DNA of 64,000 bases, taken from assembly GCF_023073335.1 (NCBI RefSeq), contig NZ_JADPJG010000015.1, forward strand, positions 132,020 through 196,019, given 5' to 3'. A program made the translations under genes and the position numbers. The notes under the pieces were generated by a model. It saw nothing but the letters and a program-made list of their open reading frames with translations. It did not search any database and was not told where the DNA came from. This DNA comes from Bradyrhizobium sp. 21 (GTDB lineage Bacteria > Pseudomonadota > Alphaproteobacteria > Rhizobiales > Xanthobacteraceae). The number at the start of each line of letters is the position of its first letter. Within the stretch, counting starts at the first letter, position 1. Positions 27,601-36,077 of the stretch are shown piece by piece.

Positions 27601-27660
27601 AAAGCGTTTTCGAGCGAAGTGGGTGCCGGTTCGCGTCAAGAAAACGCGTCAAAACTAGAA
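27601..27660 (+). repeat. Dispersed 60-base hairpin repeat, copy 2
   Basis: The same element as 15824-15883, three mismatches, same strand. GCGTTTTC (27604-27611) pairs with GAAAACGC (27640-27647), and GCGAA (27614-27618) with TTCGC (27630-27634). It fills the gap between aroB and the CNNM/CorC gene. Confidence 0.85.
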
Positions 27661-27673
27661 ACTCGAGTGGTTC

Positions 27674-28978
27674 ATGGATTGGCTCGGATTCACCATCGTC
27701 ATTCTCTGCCTGCTCGTCTCCGGCTTCTTCGCCGCGAGCGAGACCGCGCTGACCGGCGCCTCGCGCGCCAGCATGCTGCGGCTCTCCAAGCAGGGTAATC
27801 GCGACGCCGACGTGGTCTCGCAGCTGCTCGACATGCGCGAGCGCTTGATCGGCGCGCTGCTGCTCGGCAACAACATCGCCAATATCAGCGCATCCGCCCT
27901 GGCCACCAGCATCTTCACCGCGTGGTTCGGCGATGTCGGCGTGCTCTACGCCACCGGCCTGATGACGGCCCTCGTCGTCATCTTCGCGGAGGTGCTGCCC
28001 AAGACCATCGCCATCAACGCGCCCGACCGCATGGCCCTTGCGGTGGCGCGCCCGATGCGGATGACGATGTACGTGCTGGGGCCGCTGCTCAGAATCGTGG
28101 AAGTCATCGTGCGCCTGTTGATGCGCCTGTTTGGCCTGGCCGGCGAGCACCAGGCGATCCTGTCGCCGACCGAACGCCTGCGCGGCGCGGTCGACCTGCT
28201 GCATCACGAGGGCAAGGTCGAGAAGCAGGACCGCGACATGCTCGGCGGTCTGCTCGACCTGCGCGAGCTTCAGGTCTCCGACGTCATGATCCATCGCACC
28301 GAGATGATGATGATCAACGCCGACCTGCCGCCAGAGGAACTGGTGCGCGAGGTGCTGGCGACCGAATACACCCGCATCCCGCTCTGGCGCGAGAAGCCGG
28401 AAAACATCATCGGCGTGCTGCACGCCAAGGATCTGTTGCGCGCGATCCGTGCCGCCGACGGCGACACCTCGCGCATCGACGTCTCCACCATCGCGCTGCC
28501 GCCATGGTTCGTGCCGGAGATGCGGCCCGTGTCCGAGCAGCTCAAGGCGTTCCGCCGCCGCAAGACCCACTTCGCGCTGGTTGTCGACGAGTACGGCGAA
28601 GTTGAAGGTCTCGTGACGCTGGAAGACATTCTGGAAGAGATCGTCGGCGACATCTCCGACGAGCACGACGTCGTGGTCGCGGGCGTGCGCGCCCAGCCGG
28701 ACGGCTCGGTGGTGGTCGACGGCTCGGTGCCGATCCGCGATCTCAACCGCGCCATGGACTGGCACCTCCCCGACGAAGAGGCGACCACGGTTGCCGGCCT
28801 CGTCATTCACGAGGCGCGGTCCATCCCGGATCGCGGCCAGAGCTTCACCTTCCACGGCTTCCGCTTCCGCGTGCTCCGCCGCGAGCGCAACCGCATCACC
28901 GCGCTCCGTATTTCACCGGTGCCGCGCGACGCGGAGCTGGAGGAGGCTAAGCCGAGGCGGGCAGGGACGTCGTTCTGA
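27674..28978 (+). CDS. CNNM/CorC-type transporter-associated protein (DUF21-CBS-CorC_HlyC)
   Basis: A 434-residue membrane protein. The DUF21/CNNM domain (about 1-180) has SGFFAASETALTGASRASM and LGNNIANISASALATS; a CBS pair (about 200-335) follows with VSDVMIHRTEM and EYGEVEGLVTLEDILEEIVGDISDEHD; the C-terminal CorC_HlyC domain (about 345-430) ends it. Relatives act in magnesium/cobalt export or resistance and are often misnamed haemolysins. Its place after aroKB is common in alphaproteobacteria. Confidence 0.9.
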   Translation: MDWLGFTIVILCLLVSGFFAASETALTGASRASMLRLSKQGNRDADVVSQLLDMRERLIGALLLGNNIANISASALATSIFTAWFGDVGVLYATGLMTALVVIFAEVLPKTIAINAPDRMALAVARPMRMTMYVLGPLLRIVEVIVRLLMRLFGLAGEHQAILSPTERLRGAVDLLHHEGKVEKQDRDMLGGLLDLRELQVSDVMIHRTEMMMINADLPPEELVREVLATEYTRIPLWREKPENIIGVLHAKDLLRAIRAADGDTSRIDVSTIALPPWFVPEMRPVSEQLKAFRRRKTHFALVVDEYGEVEGLVTLEDILEEIVGDISDEHDVVVAGVRAQPDGSVVVDGSVPIRDLNRAMDWHLPDEEATTVAGLVIHEARSIPDRGQSFTFHGFRFRVLRRERNRITALRISPVPRDAELEEAKPRRAGTSF

Positions 28979-28994
28979 TGCAGCACGGCGGAGC

Positions 28995-29270
28995 TTAAGT
29001 CCCGCCTTCCCCCGGCGCCTGCGCGTGGATCGCCAGCGCGTGCACGCTGCCGGAGAGTTCCGCCGCCAGCGCCGAATTTATCATGCGGTGGCGGTCGACC
29101 CGGCTCTTCCCTTTGAAGGCCTGAGACACGATATAGACACGGAAGTGCGTCTCGCCGCTCGGCCGATGGCCAGCGTGGCCCTCATGCAAATGTGACTCGT
29201 CGACGACCTGCAGGCTTTCCGGCGTGAAAGCTTCCTGCAACTTGTTGCTGATAGTGTCTTTGGTAGCCAT
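28995..29270 (-). CDS. BolA-family protein
   Basis: A 91-residue BolA protein. The conserved His-containing signature is present (DESHLHEGHAGHRPSGETHFRVYIVS; later DRHRMINSAL for the helix-turn-helix-like part). BolA proteins pair with monothiol glutaredoxins in iron-sulphur trafficking or act as regulators of morphology. It is divergent from the J-domain gene; about 106 bases separate the starts. Confidence 0.92.
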   Translation of the reverse strand: MATKDTISNKLQEAFTPESLQVVDESHLHEGHAGHRPSGETHFRVYIVSQAFKGKSRVDRHRMINSALAAELSGSVHALAIHAQAPGEGGT

Positions 29271-29376
29271 GTTTGCCCATTAATCTGCGCGGCCGCACTC
29301 CGTCAATTGCCGGGGTTGTGCGCTAATTGCAATGTCAAGACTTGAAGGTTTTTGCATTGCGTAGTCAAAGTTGGTC

Positions 29377-30012
29377 ATGCCGATCGATTCATCCAAATTC
29401 TTCGACTCCATCCGCGTCAAGCCGAACAAGGGCAAGCCGGAGGCGAAGCCGCGCGACACCGTGGCCAACTGCGAATGGACCGGGTGTCAGAACAAGGGCG
29501 CGCATCGTGCGCCCAAGGGTCGCGACAACCAGCGTGAGTACTGGCACTTCTGCCTGAACCACGTGCGCGAGTACAACCAGAACTACAATTTCTTCTCCGG
29601 CATGAATGCCGACGCGGTCGCGCGCTACCAGAAGGATGCGCTGACCGGCCACCGTCCGACCTGGAAGATGGGCGCCAATGGCGGCGTCAAGAAGGGCGCG
29701 GAGGCCGAGATCGACGGCGCGTTCGATCCGTTCAGCATGTTCCAGGAGCTCAACGGCCGCACCGGCTGGCGCGCCGGCCCGCAGGCCGCGCCCAAGGCCG
29801 AGACACGCAAGATCATGAACGCCGAGCGCAAGGCGCTCCAGGTGATGGGCCTCGGCCCCTCCGCCACGCTCGCCGACGTCAAGTCCACGTACAAGGCGCT
29901 GGTCAAGCAGCACCACCCCGACGCCAACGGCGGCGACCGCTCGACGGAAGATCGCCTGATCGAGATCATCAAGGCGTATAATTATCTGAAGACCGTGGTG
30001 CGGGAGGCGTAA
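29377..30012 (+). CDS. J-domain protein (DnaJ-like co-chaperone)
   Basis: A 211-residue protein with a C-terminal J domain (about 145-208). The HPD tripeptide that activates Hsp70 is present (KQHHPDANGG, His near residue 180). The N-terminal part holds two Cys and His/Arg-rich stretches (CEWTGCQNKGAHRAP, HFCLNHVREYNQ) of unknown use, possibly metal-binding. I use the ATG at 29377; the frame also opens with a TTG two codons earlier. Divergent from bolA. Confidence 0.87.
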   Translation: MPIDSSKFFDSIRVKPNKGKPEAKPRDTVANCEWTGCQNKGAHRAPKGRDNQREYWHFCLNHVREYNQNYNFFSGMNADAVARYQKDALTGHRPTWKMGANGGVKKGAEAEIDGAFDPFSMFQELNGRTGWRAGPQAAPKAETRKIMNAERKALQVMGLGPSATLADVKSTYKALVKQHHPDANGGDRSTEDRLIEIIKAYNYLKTVVREA

Positions 30013-30031
30013 GGCCTCCCGCCGTTGCACC

Positions 30032-31123
30032 TCATTCCGGCATCGCCCCGACATAGGACGAGCTCGGCCGGATCAACCGCCCGGTGCGCTGCTGCTCGCG
30101 TGCATGCGCGGTCCATCCGGCTGCCCGTGCCACCGCAAAGATCGGCGTGAACGCCTGCCTTGGAATTGCCAGCGCATCGAGCAGGATCGCGGTGAAGAAC
30201 TCGACGTTCGTCTCCAGCGGCCGCTCCGGATTCTTCTTGCGCAAGGCGCTGCGGATATAGGCTTCGACCTCGCCGGCAAAGGGCAGGCCGGCGCCGTCCG
30301 AGGCGAGCGCCTCGATGGCGGTCTTGAGCACGTCGGCGCGGGGATCGCGCACGCGATAGACGCGGTGACCAAAACCCATCATCCGCTCGCCGCGTGCCAG
30401 CGCCGCATCCACCCAGGGCTGGATACGCTCGCGCGATCCGATCGCATCGAGCATCTCCAGCACCGGTTCGGGCGCGCCGCCATGCAGCGGACCGGTGAGC
30501 GCGCAGTAGCCGGCGGTGACGGCGGCAAACAGATCGGCCTGCGTCGAGGCCACCACGCGCGCGGTGAAGGTCGAGGCATTCATGCCGTGGTCACTGGCGG
30601 TGACGAGATAGGCGTCGAGCGCGGTGACCTCTCGCGACGCGGGCGCGCGTCCATGCAGCATGCGCAGCGTATCGGCGGCGTGGCTTGCGCTCGGATCTGG
30701 CGCGACCGGACCGAGCCCCTTAGCACGCCGGACCAGCGCGCCCGCGATCACCGGAAACGCGCCGACGATCGTCGCCTCGTGCTCGAGGCCAGCCTCCGCG
30801 CGAAGCCCGGCGACGGCGGCGCGAAATCCGTCGACGATCCCCATGCCGCTTGTCCCCGGCAAAAGGTCCGGCAATCGCGCGAAGGCGCGTTCGCGTGCCG
30901 CGCCCAGCTTCGCCCGCACATTGGCTTCGCTCAGCGTGGTCTGGCTGGCGCCGTTCCAGAGCCGGGCGGTGACGCCCTCGAAGCTCGTTTGGCTCGCCAA
31001 GCGGCCGATATGCTCGCCGGCGATGATTAGCTCGCCGCGCTCGCCATCGACATGGCTCAGCACGGTTTCGGCCGCGGGAACGCCGTCGAGCCCGATCTGG
31101 CTTTTGGTGAGGTGGATGTTCAT
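30032..31123 (-). CDS. Citrate synthase-family protein with Glu in place of the catalytic Asp
   Basis: A 363-residue citrate/methylcitrate-synthase-like enzyme. Catalytic histidines are in GPLHGGAPE and MGFGHRVYRVRDPRAD. The third catalytic residue, Asp in the canonical NVDFY, is Glu here (NVEFFTA), a conservative change that would alter the position of the base. The ATG at 31121-31123 (MNIHLTKSQIG) has GGAG upstream; 27 upstream codons are non-conserved. It is divergent from an HTH-citrate synthase fusion with only 79 bases between starts, containing inverted repeats. The main housekeeping gltA should be elsewhere; this copy's substrate is unknown. Confidence 0.87.
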   Translation of the reverse strand: MNIHLTKSQIGLDGVPAAETVLSHVDGERGELIIAGEHIGRLASQTSFEGVTARLWNGASQTTLSEANVRAKLGAARERAFARLPDLLPGTSGMGIVDGFRAAVAGLRAEAGLEHEATIVGAFPVIAGALVRRAKGLGPVAPDPSASHAADTLRMLHGRAPASREVTALDAYLVTASDHGMNASTFTARVVASTQADLFAAVTAGYCALTGPLHGGAPEPVLEMLDAIGSRERIQPWVDAALARGERMMGFGHRVYRVRDPRADVLKTAIEALASDGAGLPFAGEVEAYIRSALRKKNPERPLETNVEFFTAILLDALAIPRQAFTPIFAVARAAGWTAHAREQQRTGRLIRPSSSYVGAMPE

Positions 31124-31173
31124 GGCCCAATCTCCTTTGCACTGCGCCAGGGAAAGGTCGGGCCTCTCGACAA

Positions 31174-31202
31174 GTTGATCAATCTTGATTACATAAATCA
31201 AC
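31174..31202. promoter_or_regulatory. Nested inverted repeats between the two citrate-synthase genes
   Basis: TTGATCAA (31175-31182) is a perfect palindrome; TTGATT-ACATA-AATCAA (31185-31201) is a 6-5-6 dyad; GTTGAT (31174-31179) and ATCAAC (31197-31202) also form a pair with centres 23 bp apart. The array of TTGAT half-sites runs right up to the ATG of the HTH-fused gene and looks like the operator of a MerR-like regulator. Confidence 0.65.
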
Positions 31203-32429
31203 ATGAAAAATTCCGAGGGGCTCTATCTCTCTGCCCGGGAAGCCGCCGCCGAGCTCGCGATCTCGCCGGCCACGCTCTACGCCTATGTCAGCCGCGGCCT
31301 GATCCGCTCCGAGCCGACGCAGGATTCGCGCAAGAACCGCTATCGTGCCGAGGACGTCCGCGTCCTCAAGGAGCGCCGGTTGCCGTCGCCGGAGCCGCGC
31401 GGTCTGCGCAGCTTCGACGCCGATTTGCCGGTCATGGACACGGAGATCTCGACGATCACCGAGGACGGGCCGATCTATCGCGGCGTGAACTGCGTCGATC
31501 TCGCCGAGCGCGACACGCTGGAGCACACCGCGACGCTGCTGTGGGACGTCTCCGGCGTCGATCCGTTCGATCAGGACAATCTTCCCGCGATGTCCGATGA
31601 GATGCGCTTGATCGCGGAGGCCGCGCGCCGCGCGGCGCCGATCGACCGTGCCATCGCCGTGCTGGCGCTCGCAGCGAACGCCGATCCCCGCGCCTTTACC
31701 CGCGCGCATGACGGGCGTGCGCTGGTCGGTGCGCGCATTGTCCGGCTCCTGGTAGCAACCATGCTCAATGCCGAGCCGTCAGCCGAGCCGTTGCACCAGC
31801 AGATCGCCAGGGCCTGGGCGCCCGACAACAAGCCCGCGGCCGATCTCATTCGCCGCGCGCTGGTGCTGCTCGCCGAGCATGAATTGAACGCATCCACTTT
31901 CACCGCGCGTTGCGCGGCGTCGACCGGCCTCAATCTCTATGACTCGGTGATCGCCGGCCTCGCCGCGCTGAAAGGCCCAAAACATGGCGGCGCCGGCGTG
32001 CTGGCCTCGCAGCTCGTCAAGGCGCTGGTGGATCGCGACGTCGAGCCGATGGTCCGCGAACGCGTCGCGCTCGGCGAACGCTTTGCCGGCTTCGGCCACG
32101 GCGTCTACAAGCGTGGCGATCGGCGCGCGCAATCGCTGCTGAATGCTCTCGCCCGGGCCGGCGCACCGCGCAAATTCACCAAGGAGGTGCCGGAGCGCAT
32201 CGCCGAGGCAACCGGCGAGCTCGTCAACATCGACTATGCACTCGCGGTGCTCGTGCACGCGCTGCGCCTGCCTGCAGGCAGCGAGCTAGCGCTGTTCGCA
32301 ATGGCCCGCAGCGTCGGCTGGATCGCGCATGCCAGCGAGCAATTGCAGCACGGCAAGCTGATCAGGCCGCGGGCACGGTACGTGGGGCCGGCACCGGGGC
32401 GGAGGACGACGGTGTCGGCGAAGGGCTAG
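31203..32429 (+). CDS. HTH-citrate synthase fusion protein
   Basis: A 408-residue fusion. Residues about 8-60 form a MerR/excisionase-like helix-turn-helix (YLSAREAAAELAISPATLYAYVSRGLIRSEP, then RKNRYRAEDVRVLKERR). The rest is a citrate-synthase domain with GPKHGGAGV, FAGFGHGVYKRGD and NIDYALA, so both His and the Asp are kept. There is no Shine-Dalgarno before the ATG, and the inverted repeat ends against it; the mRNA may be leaderless. The layout suggests a metabolite-responsive transcription factor, or an enzyme that controls its own expression and that of its divergent paralogue. That is inference. Confidence 0.87.
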   Translation: MKNSEGLYLSAREAAAELAISPATLYAYVSRGLIRSEPTQDSRKNRYRAEDVRVLKERRLPSPEPRGLRSFDADLPVMDTEISTITEDGPIYRGVNCVDLAERDTLEHTATLLWDVSGVDPFDQDNLPAMSDEMRLIAEAARRAAPIDRAIAVLALAANADPRAFTRAHDGRALVGARIVRLLVATMLNAEPSAEPLHQQIARAWAPDNKPAADLIRRALVLLAEHELNASTFTARCAASTGLNLYDSVIAGLAALKGPKHGGAGVLASQLVKALVDRDVEPMVRERVALGERFAGFGHGVYKRGDRRAQSLLNALARAGAPRKFTKEVPERIAEATGELVNIDYALAVLVHALRLPAGSELALFAMARSVGWIAHASEQLQHGKLIRPRARYVGPAPGRRTTVSAKG

Positions 32430-32662
32430 CGCCGCATCGGGCAAGGCGGCCGCCGATGGTCTCTTGGCGGGCTGGCCCCCGGTCCGTTCCTGGAAATTTC
32501 GTTGGCGCGGATAGGACCGGGAGCCCTGCCAGGACAGAGGCGTGGTCCAACTGCGCATCTATACCGCAGCGTGCTTTTCAGGTCGGTGCCCGGCTGCTAA
32601 AAACCACCAGCAGCAGCAACGTTGCGTAGCCCCTGAGCACTAGGTGCAAGGACCATTTGGCA

Positions 32663-32848
32663 ATGACTAAACCGAAACGCTCCGCAGAGCAGCAGGTCGC
32701 GGATGAGGCGGACCGAAAGGCGCAAAACCCGGTTGGAACGCGGCAAACGATAGCGGACAGCCACGCCGATCCCGCGTTCCAGGAAAATCACAGGCGTCTC
32801 CGAGCGGAGCGGCTGGCGCGAGACGGCGGTCCCAAGGCCAGCAAGTGA
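32663..32848 (+). CDS. Small charged hypothetical protein, 61 residues
   Basis: Starts MTKPKRSAEQQVADEADRK and is rich in Lys, Arg, Glu and Ala, predicted helical and soluble, with no membrane segment. AAGGA lies about 10 bases before the ATG at 32663; a TTG two codons earlier is less likely. Similar short basic proteins are, to my recollection, widespread in Bradyrhizobium genomes, always unnamed. Function unknown. Confidence 0.65.
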   Translation: MTKPKRSAEQQVADEADRKAQNPVGTRQTIADSHADPAFQENHRRLRAERLARDGGPKASK

Positions 32849-32916
32849 GGCATTCCACCGACGTCCGGCTTCCAGCACCGTGCGTGACACGGCGGCGCTG
32901 GTCGTCTTGAATTCTG

Positions 32917-33156
32917 CTAGTCCTCAAGAATGGATTTCGTCGCTTCGAAGACTTGTTCCGCCGTGCCCTTGATCGTGCCCTTTGCCCAGGCCTGAAACAC
33001 GGTGACGTAGGCGTTCTTGTAGGCCTCTTCATCCGCAGAAAAGTAGACTTCGTCAGTCACGGTGTCCAACACCAGCGCCCCTTTATCGATGCAAATTTCC
33101 TCGACCAGAACCAGGCGCTCTTCGTGTTCGGCCAGATGACGCTTTACAATGCTCAT
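32917..33156 (-). CDS. Hypothetical protein, 79 residues
   Basis: The ATG at 33154-33156 has AGGAAA upstream and gives MSIVKRHLAEHEERLVLVEEICI. The protein mixes hydrophobic strands and acidic helices (DTVTDEVYFSADEEAYKNA, VFEATKSILED) and has no membrane segment. It resembles a small compact alpha-beta domain. The frame extends 34 codons upstream without conservation signals. Function unknown. Confidence 0.65.
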   Translation of the reverse strand: MSIVKRHLAEHEERLVLVEEICIDKGALVLDTVTDEVYFSADEEAYKNAYVTVFQAWAKGTIKGTAEQVFEATKSILED

Positions 33157-33320
33157 TGATTTTCCTGTCTTGCGCTGACCATACGACTCTCCTCGGACGC
33201 TCCGGCGCCTGCCGACCTCGCTGAAGGTGCACAGAGAGGCTGAGGAATTCCGCATCATGCGAGAAGCCGGTGAGAAGGACGTGAAGCTGACAAGCTCGCT
33301 CCGACTGCACCAGGTTGATG

Positions 33321-33354
33321 AAAAAACCCGCCCCCGATCACTCGGCGGCGGGTT
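33321..33354 (-). terminator. Intrinsic terminator of the cold-shock gene
   Basis: Read on the minus strand, AACCCGCC (complement of 33347-33354) pairs with GGCGGGTT (complement of 33325-33332). An inner 4-bp stem and 4-base loop follow a single mismatch, and six U residues end it (complement of 33321-33326). It lies about 60 bases past the cold-shock stop codon. Confidence 0.85.
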
Positions 33355-33414
33355 GGGACCACAGGCTCTGCCAGTACATCCGTGGCTAGAGCGACAGGTC
33401 TGTCATGCTCTCAA

Positions 33415-33624
33415 TCAAGCAGCCCGAAGATTTTCGGCGGCCGACTTGCCGGTGCGACGATCTGCGACGACATCGTAAGACACCGTCTGACCTTCGTTCA
33501 GGCCCCCCATACCGGCGCGTTCAACGGCGCTGATATGAACAAAGACGTCGCTGGTGCCATTTGCGGGCTGGATAAAACCGAAGCCCTTTTGGGCGTTAAA
33601 CCACTTCACTGTACCTGTATTCAT
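33415..33624 (-). CDS. Cold-shock protein, CspA family
   Basis: A 69-residue single cold-shock domain. RNP1 KGFGFI (residues 13-18) and RNP2 VFVHIS (27-32) are intact; it binds single-stranded RNA/DNA and melts mRNA structure. The ATG at 33622-33624 has AAAGGA upstream and gives the family start MNTGTVKWFN. The frame runs on far upstream (to 34011), which I reject as coding; that stretch is better read as leader and promoter. A clear terminator follows at 33321-33354. Confidence 0.96.
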   Translation of the reverse strand: MNTGTVKWFNAQKGFGFIQPANGTSDVFVHISAVERAGMGGLNEGQTVSYDVVADRRTGKSAAENLRAA

Positions 33625-34121
33625 CAGGTGTCCTTTCGCGCATGCGCAGGAACTGGCCGCAGAGTTGCGGCCATTGTTCCGGATAGTCGATTTGGAGAAT
33701 GTCTGAAACGTGCGCGCCGTCAGGATCTGAGGCGAAAGCGGAACAGTTGTTCGGCCAGTATCGATCGTCACCACATACAATAGCAGTGGAAAGAATTCAA
33801 GAAGAATGCCAACCGGGCTCCGCTTGATGGTCGGCGGCTTCGTTCGAGTAGTTAAGAGCCCTTCCAGCCGGTGACTTGGGTGAGGCCTTACCTTACGAGA
33901 ACCGGCCCATCGCCTCACGCGCGTCGGACAATGGGCCGTTCCGGGTGGATGGCGCGAACCTGGAGGGTCCAGGTGTTGCGTCACAGACCGATATTTCAAT
34001 CTGCTGGCCAACGAGTCGTTCCTGTCAGATCGCCTTACGCGAGGCGATCCAGGCCGCTTGAGACAATAATACGTTCATCGCGGAGGATATCGACGTCGAT
34101 GAAACCGATCGCGCGTGAGCC
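33625..34121. other. Non-coding region upstream of the cold-shock gene
   Basis: 497 bases between the cold-shock start and the dedA stop. Cold-shock mRNAs commonly have long structured leaders, and this stretch should contain one. A 7-bp inverted repeat (GTGAGGC 33880-33886, GCCTCAC 33912-33918) is the only distinct structure I see. Short open frames on both strands lack ribosome sites and motifs. Confidence 0.45.
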
Positions 34122-34778
34122 CTAGGCCCGCGTTTTGGCGACGACACCGCCGCCGTGCCTGCGGCGAATGGTCCACACAGCCAGCCCCAGAACAATCGCA
34201 ACACCGATCACAGTGAGGATCCAGATGTGCTTGCCGATATGCCCGTGGTGCGGCAGCCCGGCATATTCGTGCAGGGCGGACACCGCCAGCACGCCCGGCA
34301 GCACGTGCGCCGGTGCCCAGACCAGGATCGCGGGGATGTTGATCGCGTAGAAGCGAGCCGGCGCCATCCCCAGCGCGCCGGCCGTGACCGGGACAAACGC
34401 GCGGATCGGCGGCACGAAGCGGGCGAAGAACACGGCCCAGGAGCCGAACCGGCGGAAGAAGTTTTCGCTCTGCTCGACCACGCGGGGATAATTGGTCAGC
34501 GGCCAGGTGTTGAGGATCTCGCGTTGCTGCCGGTGTCCGATCCAGAAGGCCGCGCCGTCACCGAGCACAGCGCCAATGGCCGCCGCCAGCAGCACCCATT
34601 GCAGCTTCAGCTCCCCGCCCGGAACCAGCGCACTCAGCGCCAGGATGATGGTCGAGCCCGGGATCACCGATCCCACGACCGGAACGGCCTCCAGCAGGGC
34701 CGCCAGGAACAGGGTCAGATAGGCCAGCCACGCATGGGCCGAGACGAATGAAATGAGGGGATCGAGAAAGGACGTCAC
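34122..34778 (-). CDS. DedA-family membrane protein
   Basis: A 218-residue polytopic membrane protein. It has the DedA signature: EAVPVVGSVIPGSTIILALSAL in the N-terminal re-entrant region, GAVLGDGAAFWIGHR, and FFARFVPPIRAFVPVTAGALGM. DedA proteins are needed for membrane homeostasis, and some flip undecaprenyl or phospholipids. It is divergent from cobS; the 297-base gap between holds both promoters and one 6-bp hairpin (34970-34985), with no B12-riboswitch features. Confidence 0.92.
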   Translation of the reverse strand: MTSFLDPLISFVSAHAWLAYLTLFLAALLEAVPVVGSVIPGSTIILALSALVPGGELKLQWVLLAAAIGAVLGDGAAFWIGHRQQREILNTWPLTNYPRVVEQSENFFRRFGSWAVFFARFVPPIRAFVPVTAGALGMAPARFYAINIPAILVWAPAHVLPGVLAVSALHEYAGLPHHGHIGKHIWILTVIGVAIVLGLAVWTIRRRHGGGVVAKTRA

Positions 34779-35075
34779 ATCGTCTCTGTTGTGGGATTGG
34801 GCTTTGGGGTTCGGACCCTACATAAGTAACGGGCGGCGGTAAAAGTGCCACTCGCGTAGGCAGGGCCGCGTATCCCGCGCGAAATTCAGGCGTGATTCGC
34901 AGAGCAGCCTTCCAAAAATCGCGTTCCTTGCCTATCTAAATGAAAAGACAACGGAACTTTGATTGGGGCGCGGGCTTCTGCCCGCACCTTGTCTCTGATA
35001 GGTTCGCGACCGCACCCAGCCGCAGCCAACGTGCAAATAACTGGTCTCGGGACCGCCCGGGGCCTCGGAGGATTG

Positions 35076-36074
35076 ATGACGACCGCCGCCCTGTCCAAAG
35101 TTGAGGAAGTTTCCGGTCTGCCCGACATGAAGGTGTCGGTGCGCCAAGTCTTTGGGATCGATACCGATCTCGAAGTGCCGGCCTATTCCGAAGTCGATCC
35201 TCATGTGCCGGAAGTTGATTCCGACTACCGCTTCGACCGCGCCACCACGCTCGCCATTCTCGCCGGTTTCGCCCGCAACCGCCGCGTCATGGTCACCGGC
35301 TACCATGGCACCGGCAAATCCACCCATATCGAGCAGGTCGCGGCGCGCCTGAACTGGCCCTGCGTCCGCGTCAACCTCGACAGCCATATCAGCCGTATCG
35401 ACCTCGTCGGCAAGGACTCGATCGTGGTCCGCGACGGCAAGCAGGTCACCGAATTCCGCGACGGCATCCTGCCCTGGGCACTCCAGCACAACATCGCGCT
35501 GGTGTTCGACGAATACGACGCCGGCCGTCCGGACGTGATGTTCGTGATCCAGCGCGTGCTGGAAGTCTCCGGCCGCCTGACGCTGCTCGACCAGAACAAG
35601 GTGATCAAGCCGCATCCGGCGTTCCGGATGTTCTCGACCGCCAATACGGTCGGCCTCGGCGACACCTCGGGCCTCTATCACGGCACCCAGCAGATCAACC
35701 AGGGCCAGATGGACCGCTGGTCGATCGTCACCACGCTGAACTATCTCAGCCATGACGAGGAAGTGGAGATCGTGCTGGCGAAGGCCAAGCACTATCGCAC
35801 CCCGGAGGGCCGCGACATCGTCAACAAGATGGTGCGCCTTGCCGATCTCTCCCGTAACGCTTTCGCCAACGGCGATCTGTCGACGGTGATGAGCCCGCGC
35901 ACGGTGATCACCTGGGCTGAGAACGCCGACATCTTCGGTGATATCGGCTTTGCCTTCCGCGTCACCTTCCTCAACAAATGCGACGAGCTCGAGCGTCCCC
36001 TGGTCGCGGAGTTCTACCAGCGCTGCTTCAATGCGGAGCTGCCGGAATCGGCAGTGAACGTGGCGCTCAGCTAG
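35076..36074 (+). CDS. cobS: Cobaltochelatase subunit CobS
   Basis: A 332-residue AAA+ ATPase that, with CobT, powers cobalt insertion by CobN in aerobic cobalamin synthesis. Walker A is GYHGTGKSTH, Walker B is ALVFDEYDAGRPD and the sensor region FRMFSTANTVG is present. GGAGG precedes the ATG at 35076 and the family N-terminus (MTTAALSKVEE) begins there; 39 upstream codons are rejected. It heads a four-gene operon: cobS, a GNAT gene, cobT, a phytase-like gene. cobN is not in the window. Confidence 0.95.
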   Translation: MTTAALSKVEEVSGLPDMKVSVRQVFGIDTDLEVPAYSEVDPHVPEVDSDYRFDRATTLAILAGFARNRRVMVTGYHGTGKSTHIEQVAARLNWPCVRVNLDSHISRIDLVGKDSIVVRDGKQVTEFRDGILPWALQHNIALVFDEYDAGRPDVMFVIQRVLEVSGRLTLLDQNKVIKPHPAFRMFSTANTVGLGDTSGLYHGTQQINQGQMDRWSIVTTLNYLSHDEEVEIVLAKAKHYRTPEGRDIVNKMVRLADLSRNAFANGDLSTVMSPRTVITWAENADIFGDIGFAFRVTFLNKCDELERPLVAEFYQRCFNAELPESAVNVALS

Positions 36075-36077
36075 ACC

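Noticed and set aside
33625..34011. 129-residue extension upstream of the cold-shock protein
   Set aside because: Cold-shock proteins of this type are 65-70 residues; the extension has no ribosome site and no conservation signal, while the internal ATG has AAAGGA.
34779..35075. Possible B12 riboswitch before cobS (GTGCCACTCG near 34845)
   Set aside because: The rest of the cobalamin riboswitch core and its spacing are absent.
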